Of a stretch of DNA of 64,000 nt, positions 55,657 to 64,000 are shown piece by piece. Origin of the DNA: Amphritea sp. 1_MG-2023 (lineage in GTDB: Bacteria; Pseudomonadota; Gammaproteobacteria; Pseudomonadales; Balneatricaceae); NCBI RefSeq assembly GCF_030547545.1, contig NZ_JAUOQE010000023.1, forward strand, positions 1 through 64,000, written 5' to 3'. Position 1 is the first letter of the stretch; every line of letters begins with the position of its first letter. The notes beneath the pieces are model-generated. The model saw only the letters and a list, made by a program, of their open reading frames with translations. It did no database searches and was not told the origin of the DNA. The position numbers were made by a program, and so were the translations under genes.

Positions 55657-57807
55657 TTAACCGGCCGTTATCGTCACGCCGTCTTCCTCTTTTTGGTTGT
55701 AACGGCTGTAGATAAACAGTGCCAAAAATACCAGCAAGCCTAAGCTACTAATCAACCACTCGCCATGAGGCCACAGCATTAACATCCCGGCAGCCCCTGA
55801 TACTAATCGTAGTAGCGGGTTAAGTGGGCTCTCGAGATAGCCTTCCATGAAACCAACTAGGGCGTATATGCCAAACACTGAGAAGAAGAAAATAGTCAAT
55901 ACTTCGGCCGTTGTGCCGCCAATAAAGTTAGTATAGGCGAACAGTAACGGCACGATATACAACCCTTTGGCTATTTTCCAGGCGGTAAAGCCCGTTGCCA
56001 TCGGCGGTGTTTTGGCAATCGCGGCAGCCGCAAAAGCCGTCAAACAAACCGGCGGAGTGACATTTGAATCCTGAGATAGCCAGAAAATGATCATATGTGC
56101 CGCCAGTAAAATCATCGCCAGACGCGTCGGATCAATCGCTTGTTCCATCAACTGTCCTTTGAAATCACCCGGCACCAATGCCAGCAACTGCTGAGCATCG
56201 ATCTTACTCATGGGTTCGGCCAACAACGCCGCTTTATCGGCATCGACTAACAGGAAAATAGTGCGTGCCATTTCAGGCAAGGTGCCATCAACCATCATCC
56301 CAATCAATTGCATTTCTGCGATTAAGTTATACAGCGCAGGAGCCGATAGCGTTGCCAGCACGATATAGGCAGCGGTTACCGGTAAGCCCATACCCAACAC
56401 CAGCGACGCGAGCGCCACCAGCAAGATAGTGATTAACAAGCTACCACCTGCCCATTCAGCAACCATCAGCGAGAAGGTATTACCAATACCCGTCATCGCC
56501 ACCACATTGACCACTAACCCAACCGCAATCAATAGCATCGAGGTCGTTGCCATATTCTTTGAGCCCTGCGCCAGCGCATCAAAAATATCTTTAAGCCCCA
56601 TCGGGTGCTTCGACAACCATGACGCCACCACCACCGAGATAATAGAGATACCGGCGGCATAGGTCGGCGTAAAACCGTAAATCAATAGACACACTAATAC
56701 CACGAGTGGCAGCAGATAATGCCAACCATCACGGAAGACTTCGCCAATGGGGCGGGAATCTAACTCAACCGCCTGTGCGCGACTGCGCATCGCTTCGACC
56801 CGAACAAAGAAGCCCACCGATAGGAAGTACAACAGTGCCGGCAGTGCCGCAACAGAGATGACTTGAACATAAGGGATCTGCGTATATGAAGCCATAATAA
56901 AGGCTCCGGCTCCCATTACAGGCGGCATCAACTGCCCACCGGTAGAAGCGGCCGCTTCAACACCCGCGGCAAACCGCGCAGGAAAGCCTGCTTTCTGCAT
57001 GAGAGGAATCGTGATAACACCGGTGGACACTGTATTAGCCACCGACGAGCCGGACACAGAGCCCATCAAGCCCGAACCCAATACGGCAACGAAGCCTGGA
57101 CCACCGACCATCCGTCCTGCGGCACAGCGAGATAGTTCAATAATAAAATCGCCGGCACCGGACTTTACCAAAAAAGCACCGAACAGAATGAACATGAAAA
57201 CAAAGGTCCAGGAAATACGGGCAATCTGACCGAACATCCCTTCCGAAGAAAAATAGCTACGATAAAGTAAGGTTTCCAGACTCAGGCCAGGAAAGCCAAA
57301 AATACCATCAACATATTGTCCCCACCAAAATACATACGTCAATGCGAACAGAATCAAGCAGGGAATAAACCAACCCGTTGTTCGCCGCGCCATTTCAAGC
57401 GCAATAAAGATCGCACACAGCGAGAACACCCAATCGAGGTTATCAAACTTAACACCCCGCGCATACAGCGCGTCTTCAAACCCGATCAAGTAAAGCGCAC
57501 AGGCAACGGCGGCGCAACCGAGCAAAACATCCAAGAGCAACGCGACTCGTCGGCCTGCCATAGTATTGCTGCGGATTGCCGGTACCATCAAAGCACACAG
57601 CATGGCAAAGCCACCAAAGTGGATAGCAGACACCCACAGCTCGGAGATCGTACTCAGGGTATTAAAATAGATATGGGCCAGTGCAAATATAACACCGATC
57701 CAATAGATAAAACGGCCTGTCAGTGAATGTTCCGGACGTTGAACCAACTCCAGACTCTTGAGTTTGGCAGCCGTTTCCTGATCAGTTTGGGTATCAATTG
57801 AACTCAT
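55657..57807 (-). CDS. TRAP transporter fused permease (TAXI type)
   Basis: A 716-residue inner-membrane protein that fuses the small four-helix and large 12-helix TRAP permease subunits, as usual for TAXI systems. Motifs include GLMGSVSGSSVANTVSTGVITIPLMQKAGFPARFAAGVEAAASTGGQLMPPVMGAGAFIMASYT and LGMGLPVTAAYI. It uses the sodium gradient to import an organic anion delivered by the binding protein encoded upstream. The substrate is not readable. It is preceded by an intercistronic gap with two hairpins. Confidence 0.94.
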   Translation of the reverse strand: MSSIDTQTDQETAAKLKSLELVQRPEHSLTGRFIYWIGVIFALAHIYFNTLSTISELWVSAIHFGGFAMLCALMVPAIRSNTMAGRRVALLLDVLLGCAAVACALYLIGFEDALYARGVKFDNLDWVFSLCAIFIALEMARRTTGWFIPCLILFALTYVFWWGQYVDGIFGFPGLSLETLLYRSYFSSEGMFGQIARISWTFVFMFILFGAFLVKSGAGDFIIELSRCAAGRMVGGPGFVAVLGSGLMGSVSGSSVANTVSTGVITIPLMQKAGFPARFAAGVEAAASTGGQLMPPVMGAGAFIMASYTQIPYVQVISVAALPALLYFLSVGFFVRVEAMRSRAQAVELDSRPIGEVFRDGWHYLLPLVVLVCLLIYGFTPTYAAGISIISVVVASWLSKHPMGLKDIFDALAQGSKNMATTSMLLIAVGLVVNVVAMTGIGNTFSLMVAEWAGGSLLITILLVALASLVLGMGLPVTAAYIVLATLSAPALYNLIAEMQLIGMMVDGTLPEMARTIFLLVDADKAALLAEPMSKIDAQQLLALVPGDFKGQLMEQAIDPTRLAMILLAAHMIIFWLSQDSNVTPPVCLTAFAAAAIAKTPPMATGFTAWKIAKGLYIVPLLFAYTNFIGGTTAEVLTIFFFSVFGIYALVGFMEGYLESPLNPLLRLVSGAAGMLMLWPHGEWLISSLGLLVFLALFIYSRYNQKEEDGVTITAG

Positions 57808-57844
57808 AACGGTATTCCGTTGACGGTGAACATAGAACGTAAGC

Positions 57845-57890
57845 CGGGGTCTCTCTCGGACCCCGACAGGTTCGCTGAATCATTCAGCGA
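57845..57890 (-). promoter_or_regulatory. Two intercistronic hairpins between binding protein and permease genes
   Basis: CGGGGTC-TCTCTCG-GACCCCG (57845-57865) and TCGCTGAA-TCA-TTCAGCGA (57872-57890). No T-run follows. Such hairpins commonly protect the upstream mRNA from 3' exonucleases, so the binding protein would be made in excess over the permease. Confidence 0.65.
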
Positions 57891-57896
57891 CACTGA

Positions 57897-58925
57897 TTAC
57901 TCAGCGATAAGATGAGCAGGAATAGTCAAACCCGCTTCTTTATAGTAACGAACCGCACCCGGGTGCAGCGGCAGAGGTAAACCGGCGATAGATTTTTCCA
58001 GAGACATCGCTTTAGTCGCCTTATGAATGCCATTCAGGAACGACAGGTTTTCATAAATCGCTTTGGTCAGCAGGTAAACATCATTTTCTGACAGATCGTC
58101 ACGCACGGCCAAGAAGTTAGGCTGCGCCATGGTGTTGATATCCTTAACTTGACCAGGATAAGTATTTGCAGGAATCACAAACCGCGTCCACAACTGATAA
58201 TCGCCGTTAGCTTTTTTAATCTGCTCATCGGTGAAGTCTAGAACGGTCAAATCACTACCCAAAGAAGCATAAGCACGGGTAATTGCAGACGTCGGTACAC
58301 CTGATGGAATATTCATACCAACGATCGTGCCGTTCTGCAGCGCATCAGCACTTGGGCCATAACCCATATACGCCATATCTAAACTATCAGCATTAACACC
58401 CAGCCCACCTAAAATTTGCAGACCAGAGCCTTCCGTGCCTGAGTTTTTCTTACCGATAGAGAATTTTTTGCCGTCCAGCCCAGCCAAGTCGTCCACGGTA
58501 CCGGTTTTAGCTAGATCCGTTTTAACCGCAAACTGCTCAACGTTTTGCCACAACATAGACACTGAACGCAGGTTTTTCTTCGGCCCTGTTTGTGCAAAAG
58601 CGCCTTCACCGTTCCACGCCCAAGCACCATACAACCCTTGTAGGATGGCAAATTGCGCTTCATTTTCACTCAGCAGCTTAATATTTTCACCCGAACCCGC
58701 CGAGTTAATCGCCGACAGCGATACTTTATGTTGAGGTTCCAGCTTAACTTTCGTCAGTGTCGCCAGCGCCACACCCACGGGATAGTAAGTTCCACCAGTC
58801 GAAGCGGTTGCCAGAATGTAAGAACGATTCTCTTCGGCCTGTACTATCGAAGTACCGCCCAGCGCCGCACTTAATGTCACCGCAAGGCCAATACCTTTAA
58901 TTAGAGTTCGTTTGCTGCTTTGCAT
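57897..58925 (-). CDS. TAXI-family TRAP transporter solute-binding protein
   Basis: A periplasmic binding protein of about 342 residues with a twin-lysine/arginine-led signal peptide (MQSSKRTLIKGIGLAVTLSAALGG, cleaved near VQA). The TAXI start YILATASTGGTYYPVGVALATL is clear. Other family stretches are SAGSGENIKLL and KKFSIGKKNSGTEGSGLQIL. The ATG at 58925 is used because AAGGAA lies six bases before it; a longer frame is unlikely. It is transcribed from a sigma-54 promoter 58 bases upstream, apparently under control of the adjacent two-component system. Confidence 0.93.
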   Translation of the reverse strand: MQSSKRTLIKGIGLAVTLSAALGGTSIVQAEENRSYILATASTGGTYYPVGVALATLTKVKLEPQHKVSLSAINSAGSGENIKLLSENEAQFAILQGLYGAWAWNGEGAFAQTGPKKNLRSVSMLWQNVEQFAVKTDLAKTGTVDDLAGLDGKKFSIGKKNSGTEGSGLQILGGLGVNADSLDMAYMGYGPSADALQNGTIVGMNIPSGVPTSAITRAYASLGSDLTVLDFTDEQIKKANGDYQLWTRFVIPANTYPGQVKDINTMAQPNFLAVRDDLSENDVYLLTKAIYENLSFLNGIHKATKAMSLEKSIAGLPLPLHPGAVRYYKEAGLTIPAHLIAE

Positions 58926-58982
58926 GTTGGATTCCTTCATTCGGGTTTTAAGATTATTTATTGTTAGCGTCACACACTATTA

Positions 58983-58998
58983 AGCAACATTGATGCCA
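58983..58998 (-). promoter_or_regulatory. Sigma-54 promoter of the TAXI transporter
   Basis: On the minus strand TGGCATCAATGTTGCT has GG and GC separated by ten bases and matches the -24/-12 consensus TGGCAC-N5-TTGC with one mismatch. Transcription would begin near 58970, about 45 bases before the binding protein start. An activator of the right type is encoded directly upstream. Confidence 0.82.
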
Positions 58999-59074
58999 AA
59001 TCATAAAATCAAGCATAACCTGTTGATATAAAGTCACTTATTACCAAAAAGCCAATTAATTTAGCTCGCTAATA

Positions 59075-59236
59075 AGCAAAAAACTGCCTATAAGTATCTC
59101 AACACATAAGCAAGATTTTGCCGACTAGACGCTTGATAACGCAGGAGAATGACAAAAACAGCGGCTTAACGCCTATGGCATAGTGTAGTTAAGCACAGTT
59201 TTTGCTGATTGGAGGATCAATAAGCAATTTTTTGCT
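59075..59236. promoter_or_regulatory. Four candidate activator-binding dyads upstream of the sigma-54 promoter
   Basis: AGCA-N6/7-TGCY occurs at 59075-59088, 59109-59122, 59192-59206 and 59223-59236; the last is AGCAATTTTTTGCT. Start-to-start spacings are 34, 83 and 31 bases, near whole helical turns. Position 77 to 240 bases upstream of the promoter suits enhancer sites for a DctD/NtrC-type protein. Confidence 0.6.
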
Positions 59237-59245
59237 CATTAATGA

Positions 59246-59284
59246 AAAGCCCAAGGTATCACACCTATTCCACCTTTAGGCTTT
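59246..59284 (-). terminator. Terminator overlapping the response-regulator stop
   Basis: AAAGCC and AAGGT (59246-59257) pair with ACCTT and GGCTTT (59272-59284), with a small internal loop. On the minus strand it ends GGGCTTTTC. It separates the two-component operon from the transporter operon. Confidence 0.55.
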
Positions 59285-60652
59285 GTTATCATCGATAAAA
59301 TGAAGGCGATCGATCTGATATTTAACCATTTTTTGATTCAATGTCCGACGAGGAAGATCAAGCATCTCCATCACCGCTTTAATATTACCGTTATGTTGGC
59401 GTAACGCTTCACAGATCACTTTATATTCAAAGTTGGCCACTTGTGCCGCCAGCGGCAAGGCGCTTTCTCCCCGCTCACGACTCATCGGTTCGATCGATGC
59501 TTCAGGATAAATCAAATCTGCCACTGGCAGTACATCATCCAAGGCATAACGTATGGCAATATTTTTTAGTTCTCGAACATTACCCGGCCAAGGATACTGT
59601 TGTAGGTTAGTCAAATCTTGTCGCGTGATGGCGCGTAACTCTCGACCATGCTGCGCCGCGGCCTGTCGCGCATAATATTCAAAGAGTAACGGGATATCTT
59701 CAGCACGCTCACGTAACGGCGAAAGGTAGAGACAAGACACATTAAGCCGATAATAAAGGTCTTGACGAAAGTTTTCCTCCACCGAAAGGTCGGCCTTCGA
59801 GGCGGCAATAATACGTAGATCCACTGGCACCTGTTTATTCGAGCCTAAGGGCTCAATCACCCCCTCTTGAATACTGCGCAAGATTTTCACCTGCAAATTA
59901 GTGGGCATACTCTCGATCTCATCGAGTAGCAAAGTGCCACCATCCGCGTGTTGAAATTTACCGGTGCGTTTTTTGGCCGCACCGGTAAAAGCGCCCGCTT
60001 CATGACCAAACAGTTCTGTCTCGATCAAATTTTCGGGAATAGCGCCACAATTAATCGGTACAAAGTTGCGTTCACTGCGCAAACTAAACTCGTGCAGACA
60101 CTGTGCCACAAGCTCTTTACCGCTGCCGGTTTCACCATAGATAATGACATTAGTGTTGAGCGCCGCATATTTAAGAATATCCCGTCGCAACTTTTGTATC
60201 GAGGGGGATATACCAATAATCTTGCCATCGATACCACTGCGAGAAGCCAAGTCTTGCTGCAAACGTAGGTTTTCTAGCACCAATAAGCGCTTTTCACAGG
60301 CGCGATTAATGGTTTCCACCAAGCGCTCAGGTACAAAAGGCTTCTCGATAAAATCATAAGCGCCATCGCGCATCGCCCCTATCGCCATATCGACATCCCC
60401 ATGACCTGTAATCAAAATCACCGGTAACTCTGGAATAATAGCGCGCGCTTGCTGCATAAAGGCTAAGCCATCTATTTCTGGCATTTTGACATCGCTGACA
60501 ACAACCCCAGGGAAGTGCTCATCGAGATGCGTTAAGGCTTCGCTGGCACAATCACAGGCGAGCACCTCAAATCCGGCCATCTGCAACCATTGAGATGTTG
60601 ATTGTCGAATAAGTGGATCATCATCCACCAGCAACACTTGCCCTCTATTCAT
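59276..60652 (-). CDS. Sigma-54-dependent response regulator, DctD-like
   Basis: A protein of about 458 residues with a receiver domain (phosphorylated Asp54 in VVVSDVKMPEIDG), an AAA+ domain with Walker A GETGSGKE and the sigma-54-contacting GAFTGA (in HEAGAFTGAAKKR), and a C-terminal Fis-type helix-turn-helix (NIKAVMEMLDLPRRTLNQKM). It activates sigma-54 promoters when phosphorylated by the partner kinase. The ATG at 60652 is two bases after the kinase stop and five after AGGAG. The obvious target is the TAXI operon just downstream, which has a sigma-54 promoter. Confidence 0.94.
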   Translation of the reverse strand: MNRGQVLLVDDDPLIRQSTSQWLQMAGFEVLACDCASEALTHLDEHFPGVVVSDVKMPEIDGLAFMQQARAIIPELPVILITGHGDVDMAIGAMRDGAYDFIEKPFVPERLVETINRACEKRLLVLENLRLQQDLASRSGIDGKIIGISPSIQKLRRDILKYAALNTNVIIYGETGSGKELVAQCLHEFSLRSERNFVPINCGAIPENLIETELFGHEAGAFTGAAKKRTGKFQHADGGTLLLDEIESMPTNLQVKILRSIQEGVIEPLGSNKQVPVDLRIIAASKADLSVEENFRQDLYYRLNVSCLYLSPLRERAEDIPLLFEYYARQAAAQHGRELRAITRQDLTNLQQYPWPGNVRELKNIAIRYALDDVLPVADLIYPEASIEPMSRERGESALPLAAQVANFEYKVICEALRQHNGNIKAVMEMLDLPRRTLNQKMVKYQIDRLHFIDDNKA

Positions 60653-60654
60653 TA

Positions 60655-62727
60655 TCACTCCTCAGCTCCACTCATTAATGGCAGGGTTACTGTAAAACAG
60701 GTATGTCCCGGTTGACTACTGACCCGAATATCACCCTGTAGATCGCGTATTATGGAACGTATAATGGATAATCCCAGCCCTAAGCCTTCGCCTATCGGTT
60801 TGGTGGTAAAAAAGGGCTCAAACAATTGCGCTTGATCCTGCTCACTGATACCGACACCATTATCCGCTACCTCAATACTAACCGACTGCGCATGTTGACT
60901 CAGGCTAATGGTCAATTGCGCGCCGCTAACACCGACCAACGCATCACAGGCATTACCAATAAGATTGACAAAGATCTGCTCCAAACGCGCACTATCACCG
61001 CGCACGTGCACCGCTAAATCAGAGCCAGAATACACTAACGCTATATTTTCCTGTTCCATCCGCCCACGATATAAATTGATCACTTGATCTAAGGCCAACA
61101 CCGGATCAACCGGTGATAGGTGTTGCGGCTTCTGATAAGCAAAGGTTTTCAACTGCCGCGTCAGCACCGTCATTCGACTGATCAGATCATTGATCAGTTG
61201 CAGGTTAGTATCCAACTGTTGTGTCTGTTGTCTTTCAATCAGTTTACGACAGATTGAGATATAAGTTCTCAATGCCGTCAATGGTTGATTCAACTCATGG
61301 ACCACGGCGGAAGACATCCGCCCGAGTGCCGCCATTTTTTCCGCCTGAACCAGCTCATCCTGCGCCTCTCTCAGCGCTTGAGTACGTTGCTGCACTTGAT
61401 GTTCAAGCTGATCATTCGCCTTGCGTAAGGCGCGCTCAAGACGTTTTCGCGTGGTGACATCAATAACCGTTACGAGATAGTGCTCTGTCGATTCTCGCTT
61501 CATCTGCTTGATGGAAAATAACATCGGAAAGCTACTGCCATCCGAACGCTTACCCACGGTTTCCATCGCCGTCACCTGTGCAAATCCGCGTGTGCCTAAA
61601 CGACTCAACACCCGCTGCATCACCCCTTCAAAGACGTCAGGTTCAATCAGTTCACCGATATAGATGCCCTGAATACGCGGCATCGATACGCCGAACTGCT
61701 GCATCGCCATCGGATTAATAAATAGCACCAACCCCTGACTATCGAGGGTAATCATCCCGACATGGGCATTATTGATAATATCGCGCTGTCGAGCTTCACT
61801 GCGCGCCAACGCCTGTTGCGTTTCACGGCGAGAGATATGTTTAAGCTGCCGCTCACGTAAGAGAAAAACCAGTAACGAGACGACAATACAGAAAGCGATG
61901 GTAAACAGGCTGGCATTACGCTGAACCCTAAGCACTTCACGTAGATCATTAAATACCGTCACCTGCCAGCCAAGATCGTCCAACGTTACCGTCTGCATCA
62001 CCCCTCGACGACCCGTCGAGAGTTCAGCGATGGTAATGTCAGAGCCATCATAAAGCTGCGATGTTGCTTGCTTCACAATCACCTCGCTGAGCTGTTTAGC
62101 GAGCTGAAAGGGTTTGCTCGCCATCAGCAGATGATCATTCTGACTAAAAAGATATTCGCTGTTCTGCTCCAGCCCCGCCTGCAAACGTTCGAGATCCAAT
62201 CGGACAGTCGCAACTCCGAGCAAGGCTCGTTCGACATAAACCGGCGCAGAAAGGTACACCGCCCCCCCTGTTTGAGGGGAGGGCAACATGACATGTAATC
62301 CTTGTAATCCCTCGAGTGCTTGCTGAAAATACGCCTGTTGCCGGTGACTGACAGAATAGAAATCCTGTTGCGCCCGCCAGTGACTAAACGCCTGCGGATG
62401 CCCCTCTCTATCCAACACAAACAGCGCCGTAGTATCGGCCACCAGATTGGTCTGTTCCAGATAGCGACTCACCCGAGCCGCTTTTTCAGCCGATGGTGCT
62501 TGCAGCAGCTCAACCACTTCTCGACTCTGCGAAACGAGAAAAGGCAGATACTGATATTCCGCCAATTCAGAACGCGTTTGACTAATAATACTCAATAGCT
62601 GACTCTCGCCGCTCTCTTTAAGATCCGTCAACGCCCAATTACGGACAAACTGAGTCACCAGCATGGTGCCAATCAAAGACAGTAACAACATCAACAAGGC
62701 AAGCGGTAAAAAACGCGGAAACTGCAC
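60655..62727 (-). CDS. Sensor histidine kinase, DctB-like
   Basis: A 690-residue membrane kinase: helix (about 7-27), periplasmic dCache-like sensor (about 35-270), second helix (about 273-292), PAS domain (about 312-430), coiled coil and HisKA dimerisation domain with the phosphorylated histidine in VVHELNQPLTALRTY, and an HATPase domain (NLIGNACDAL, VADNGVGIS, FTTKPIGEGLGLGLSI). DctB-type sensors detect dicarboxylates with such periplasmic folds. Here the ligand is probably the TAXI transporter substrate. It forms a two-gene operon with the regulator. Confidence 0.93.
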   Translation of the reverse strand: MQFPRFLPLALLMLLLSLIGTMLVTQFVRNWALTDLKESGESQLLSIISQTRSELAEYQYLPFLVSQSREVVELLQAPSAEKAARVSRYLEQTNLVADTTALFVLDREGHPQAFSHWRAQQDFYSVSHRQQAYFQQALEGLQGLHVMLPSPQTGGAVYLSAPVYVERALLGVATVRLDLERLQAGLEQNSEYLFSQNDHLLMASKPFQLAKQLSEVIVKQATSQLYDGSDITIAELSTGRRGVMQTVTLDDLGWQVTVFNDLREVLRVQRNASLFTIAFCIVVSLLVFLLRERQLKHISRRETQQALARSEARQRDIINNAHVGMITLDSQGLVLFINPMAMQQFGVSMPRIQGIYIGELIEPDVFEGVMQRVLSRLGTRGFAQVTAMETVGKRSDGSSFPMLFSIKQMKRESTEHYLVTVIDVTTRKRLERALRKANDQLEHQVQQRTQALREAQDELVQAEKMAALGRMSSAVVHELNQPLTALRTYISICRKLIERQQTQQLDTNLQLINDLISRMTVLTRQLKTFAYQKPQHLSPVDPVLALDQVINLYRGRMEQENIALVYSGSDLAVHVRGDSARLEQIFVNLIGNACDALVGVSGAQLTISLSQHAQSVSIEVADNGVGISEQDQAQLFEPFFTTKPIGEGLGLGLSIIRSIIRDLQGDIRVSSQPGHTCFTVTLPLMSGAEE

Positions 62728-62885
62728 TCACTCTCTCCGACTTAAAGCATCGATAAGCCTATAAAAAGGGTCTATCAGGGGCAATATAATGATCATAAGG
62801 CTCGCTAAAACGTCAAGCAATCGATGCAGATACATAGACAATCCCTGTCACGTCTGACTGACACGTGCCCTTCTTCTAGCGTCAA

Positions 62886-63587
62886 CTAAGACCACTGTCG
62901 CTTTATTGCATGGCCTTCTCGTACAGCTTGATACCAAGCGGGCGCATCCTGTAGCGCTAACAGGTCATCCAAGCGCGGATACTCCAACCCTTTCTTATGA
63001 CAAAAGTCTGCTAGATCAGGAAAGCTCCACTCAAACAGGGTATCGGTATATTCCTGCGGGTCAAGTCGAGACTGCTCATACAGTCCCGCCTGCAAGCGCT
63101 GATTTTGAGCTTCTACCAAGATAATACCGGCTGCCGTAGATACGTTTAATGAGCCCACCATCCCCATCATCGGAATCAGGATATGCTCGTCTGCTAACGC
63201 CGCCCCTGCATCACTCACGCCATGTTTTTCAGCCCCCATCAGCAAGGCGCAAGGGACGGTAAAATCGACCTCACGGTAATCGATCGCTCGATCAGAAAAG
63301 TGCGCCGCATAAACCTTCATCCCCTGAGCTTTAACCGCGCCGACCGCCTCATCAATACTCTGATGGTTATCGCTCGCCACCCAGCGATCACTGCCGCGCG
63401 TTGTACCGGTAAACTCATAGCCCTGTTTAGGACTGACAGTATGTATGCGAGAGATACCCACCGCATCGCAAGTACGAATCAGTGCCGCAATATTCCGCGG
63501 TTTATGAACCTGATCCGTAATAAGGGTCAAATCAGGCTGTCGCCGGTTCAAAGTCTGAATAAGTTTAGCGGTACGTTCCGGGGTCAT
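62886..63587 (-). CDS. trmH: tRNA (guanosine(18)-2'-O)-methyltransferase
   Basis: A SPOUT methyltransferase of 233 residues that methylates the ribose of G18 in tRNA. Motifs are NIAALIRTCDAVGI (catalytic Arg region), LMGAEKHGVSDAG and PMMGMVGSLNVSTAAGIILVEA, which form the knotted AdoMet site. The C-terminal helix that extends beyond the knot is as in E. coli TrmH. A single gene, with a divergent prephenate dehydratase gene on the other side. Confidence 0.95.
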   Translation of the reverse strand: MTPERTAKLIQTLNRRQPDLTLITDQVHKPRNIAALIRTCDAVGISRIHTVSPKQGYEFTGTTRGSDRWVASDNHQSIDEAVGAVKAQGMKVYAAHFSDRAIDYREVDFTVPCALLMGAEKHGVSDAGAALADEHILIPMMGMVGSLNVSTAAGIILVEAQNQRLQAGLYEQSRLDPQEYTDTLFEWSFPDLADFCHKKGLEYPRLDDLLALQDAPAWYQAVREGHAIKRQWS

Positions 63588-63713
63588 CGGGCTCTCACAT
63601 TAAGCTAGTAAAAAGTTGCGGCCATATTACTGAAAAACTTCGAACGGCTCACTGCAAATCTTAAAATCTATGACATAATTAGCATCTTATTATTGTCGAC
63701 AACCGGAATCCCC

Positions 63714-64000
63714 ATGTCAGCTACACCCAACATCATCGCGTTTCAAGGCGTCGAAGGCGCTTATTCACACCTATCTTGCCGTCGAGTTTTTCCCACAATG
63801 GAAGCGTTCGCCTGTGAAACATTTGTCGAAGCGATGCTGATGGTGGTGCAAGGAAAATCGAAATTAGCGATGATTCCGCTGGAAAATTCAACCGCAGGAC
63901 GAGTCGAAGAAATCTATCGCCTGATGCCAAAAAGCCAGTTACACATTATTGGCGAACACTTCGAACCGGTAAATCACTGTCTCTTAGGCGTTAAAGGCGG
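63714..64000 (+). CDS. Prephenate dehydratase, 5' part
   Basis: The first 95 residues (MSATPNIIAFQGVEGAYSHLSCRRVFP ... MIPLENSTAGRVEEIYRLM) match the catalytic domain of prephenate dehydratase, which makes phenylpyruvate for phenylalanine synthesis. The window ends inside the gene. No chorismate mutase domain precedes it, so it appears to be the monofunctional form (PheA2-like); a C-terminal ACT domain is expected beyond the edge. Confidence 0.9.
   Translation, partial: MSATPNIIAFQGVEGAYSHLSCRRVFPTMEAFACETFVEAMLMVVQGKSKLAMIPLENSTAGRVEEIYRLMPKSQLHIIGEHFEPVNHCLLGVKG

Noticed and set aside
1-64000. tRNA, rRNA, insertion sequences and prophage genes
   Set aside because: I looked on both strands for clover-leaf patterns, transposase motifs and phage proteins and recognised none.

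Overview
The window is a stretch of bacterial chromosome, almost certainly from a gammaproteobacterium and most likely a marine, Oceanospirillales-like heterotroph. That taxonomic guess is inference. It rests on the mix of family types: HdfR-type LysR, RhlE, YbiT-type ABC-F, PuuD-type urate hydroxylase, PA3496-like small protein, PACE efflux protein, DctB/DctD-like pair with a TAXI TRAP transporter. Base composition looks balanced, coding density is high, and no transposase, integrase, phage gene, tRNA or rRNA was recognised.

Regions. (1) 384-6798, minus strand: a phenylacetate block transcribed paaJ-paaK-paaA-paaB-paaC-paaD-paaE and closed by a hairpin at 297-343. (2) 7217-10792: small genes (a degenerate cyclic-nucleotide-binding protein, a cold-shock protein, a PA3496-like acidic protein, an HdfR-like regulator, a short unknown) plus an intergenic zone full of short tandem repeats. 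(3) 11006-18731, minus: pbpC and a thioester alpha-2-macroglobulin lipoprotein; then rhlE. (4) 20368-40847: a large purine-catabolism region. Two phosphoribosyltransferases and an 8-oxoguanine deaminase lie on the minus strand. xdhA-xdhB-xdhC-guaD, a GntR regulator, an NCS2 permease, uraH and puuE-uraD-alc-allA-puuD-HAD phosphatase follow. Together they give guanine to xanthine to urate to 5-hydroxyisourate to OHCU to allantoin to allantoate to ureidoglycolate to glyoxylate plus urea. An IclR regulator closes the block. (5) 42081-46227: a LysM-FecR protein with a CHASE2-GGDEF-EAL protein. (6) 46236-49487: a LysR/PACE divergent pair and ybiT. (7) 49857-55360, minus: three tandem paralogous Sel1-SPOR secreted proteins followed by a homologue of the tRNA-queuosine mannosyltransferase. 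(8) 55657-62727, minus: sensor kinase, sigma-54 response regulator, then a TAXI-type TRAP transporter. (9) trmH and the start of a prephenate dehydratase gene.

Regulatory signals read directly from the bases tie several of these together. A palindrome TTGTATACAA (or one base off) occurs upstream of xdhA, upstream of the NCS2 permease, and twice in the uraH/puuE divergent region, and nowhere else that I found between genes except one imperfect variant near 10906. It is the best candidate operator for the GntR regulator encoded in the same region. Upstream of the TAXI binding protein there is a good -24/-12 sigma-54 promoter (58983-58998), with four AGCA-N6/7-TGCY dyads further upstream, matching the sigma-54 activator encoded next door. 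The LysR/PACE intergenic region carries the perfect dyad TTAGAT-AGT-ATCTAA.

Unexplained material includes a 16-bp inverted repeat at the left edge, several independent short tandem arrays (13, 14, 15, 20 and 26 bp units) in or next to intergenic gaps, and perfect inverted repeats just upstream of the macroglobulin gene and of the first Sel1 gene.
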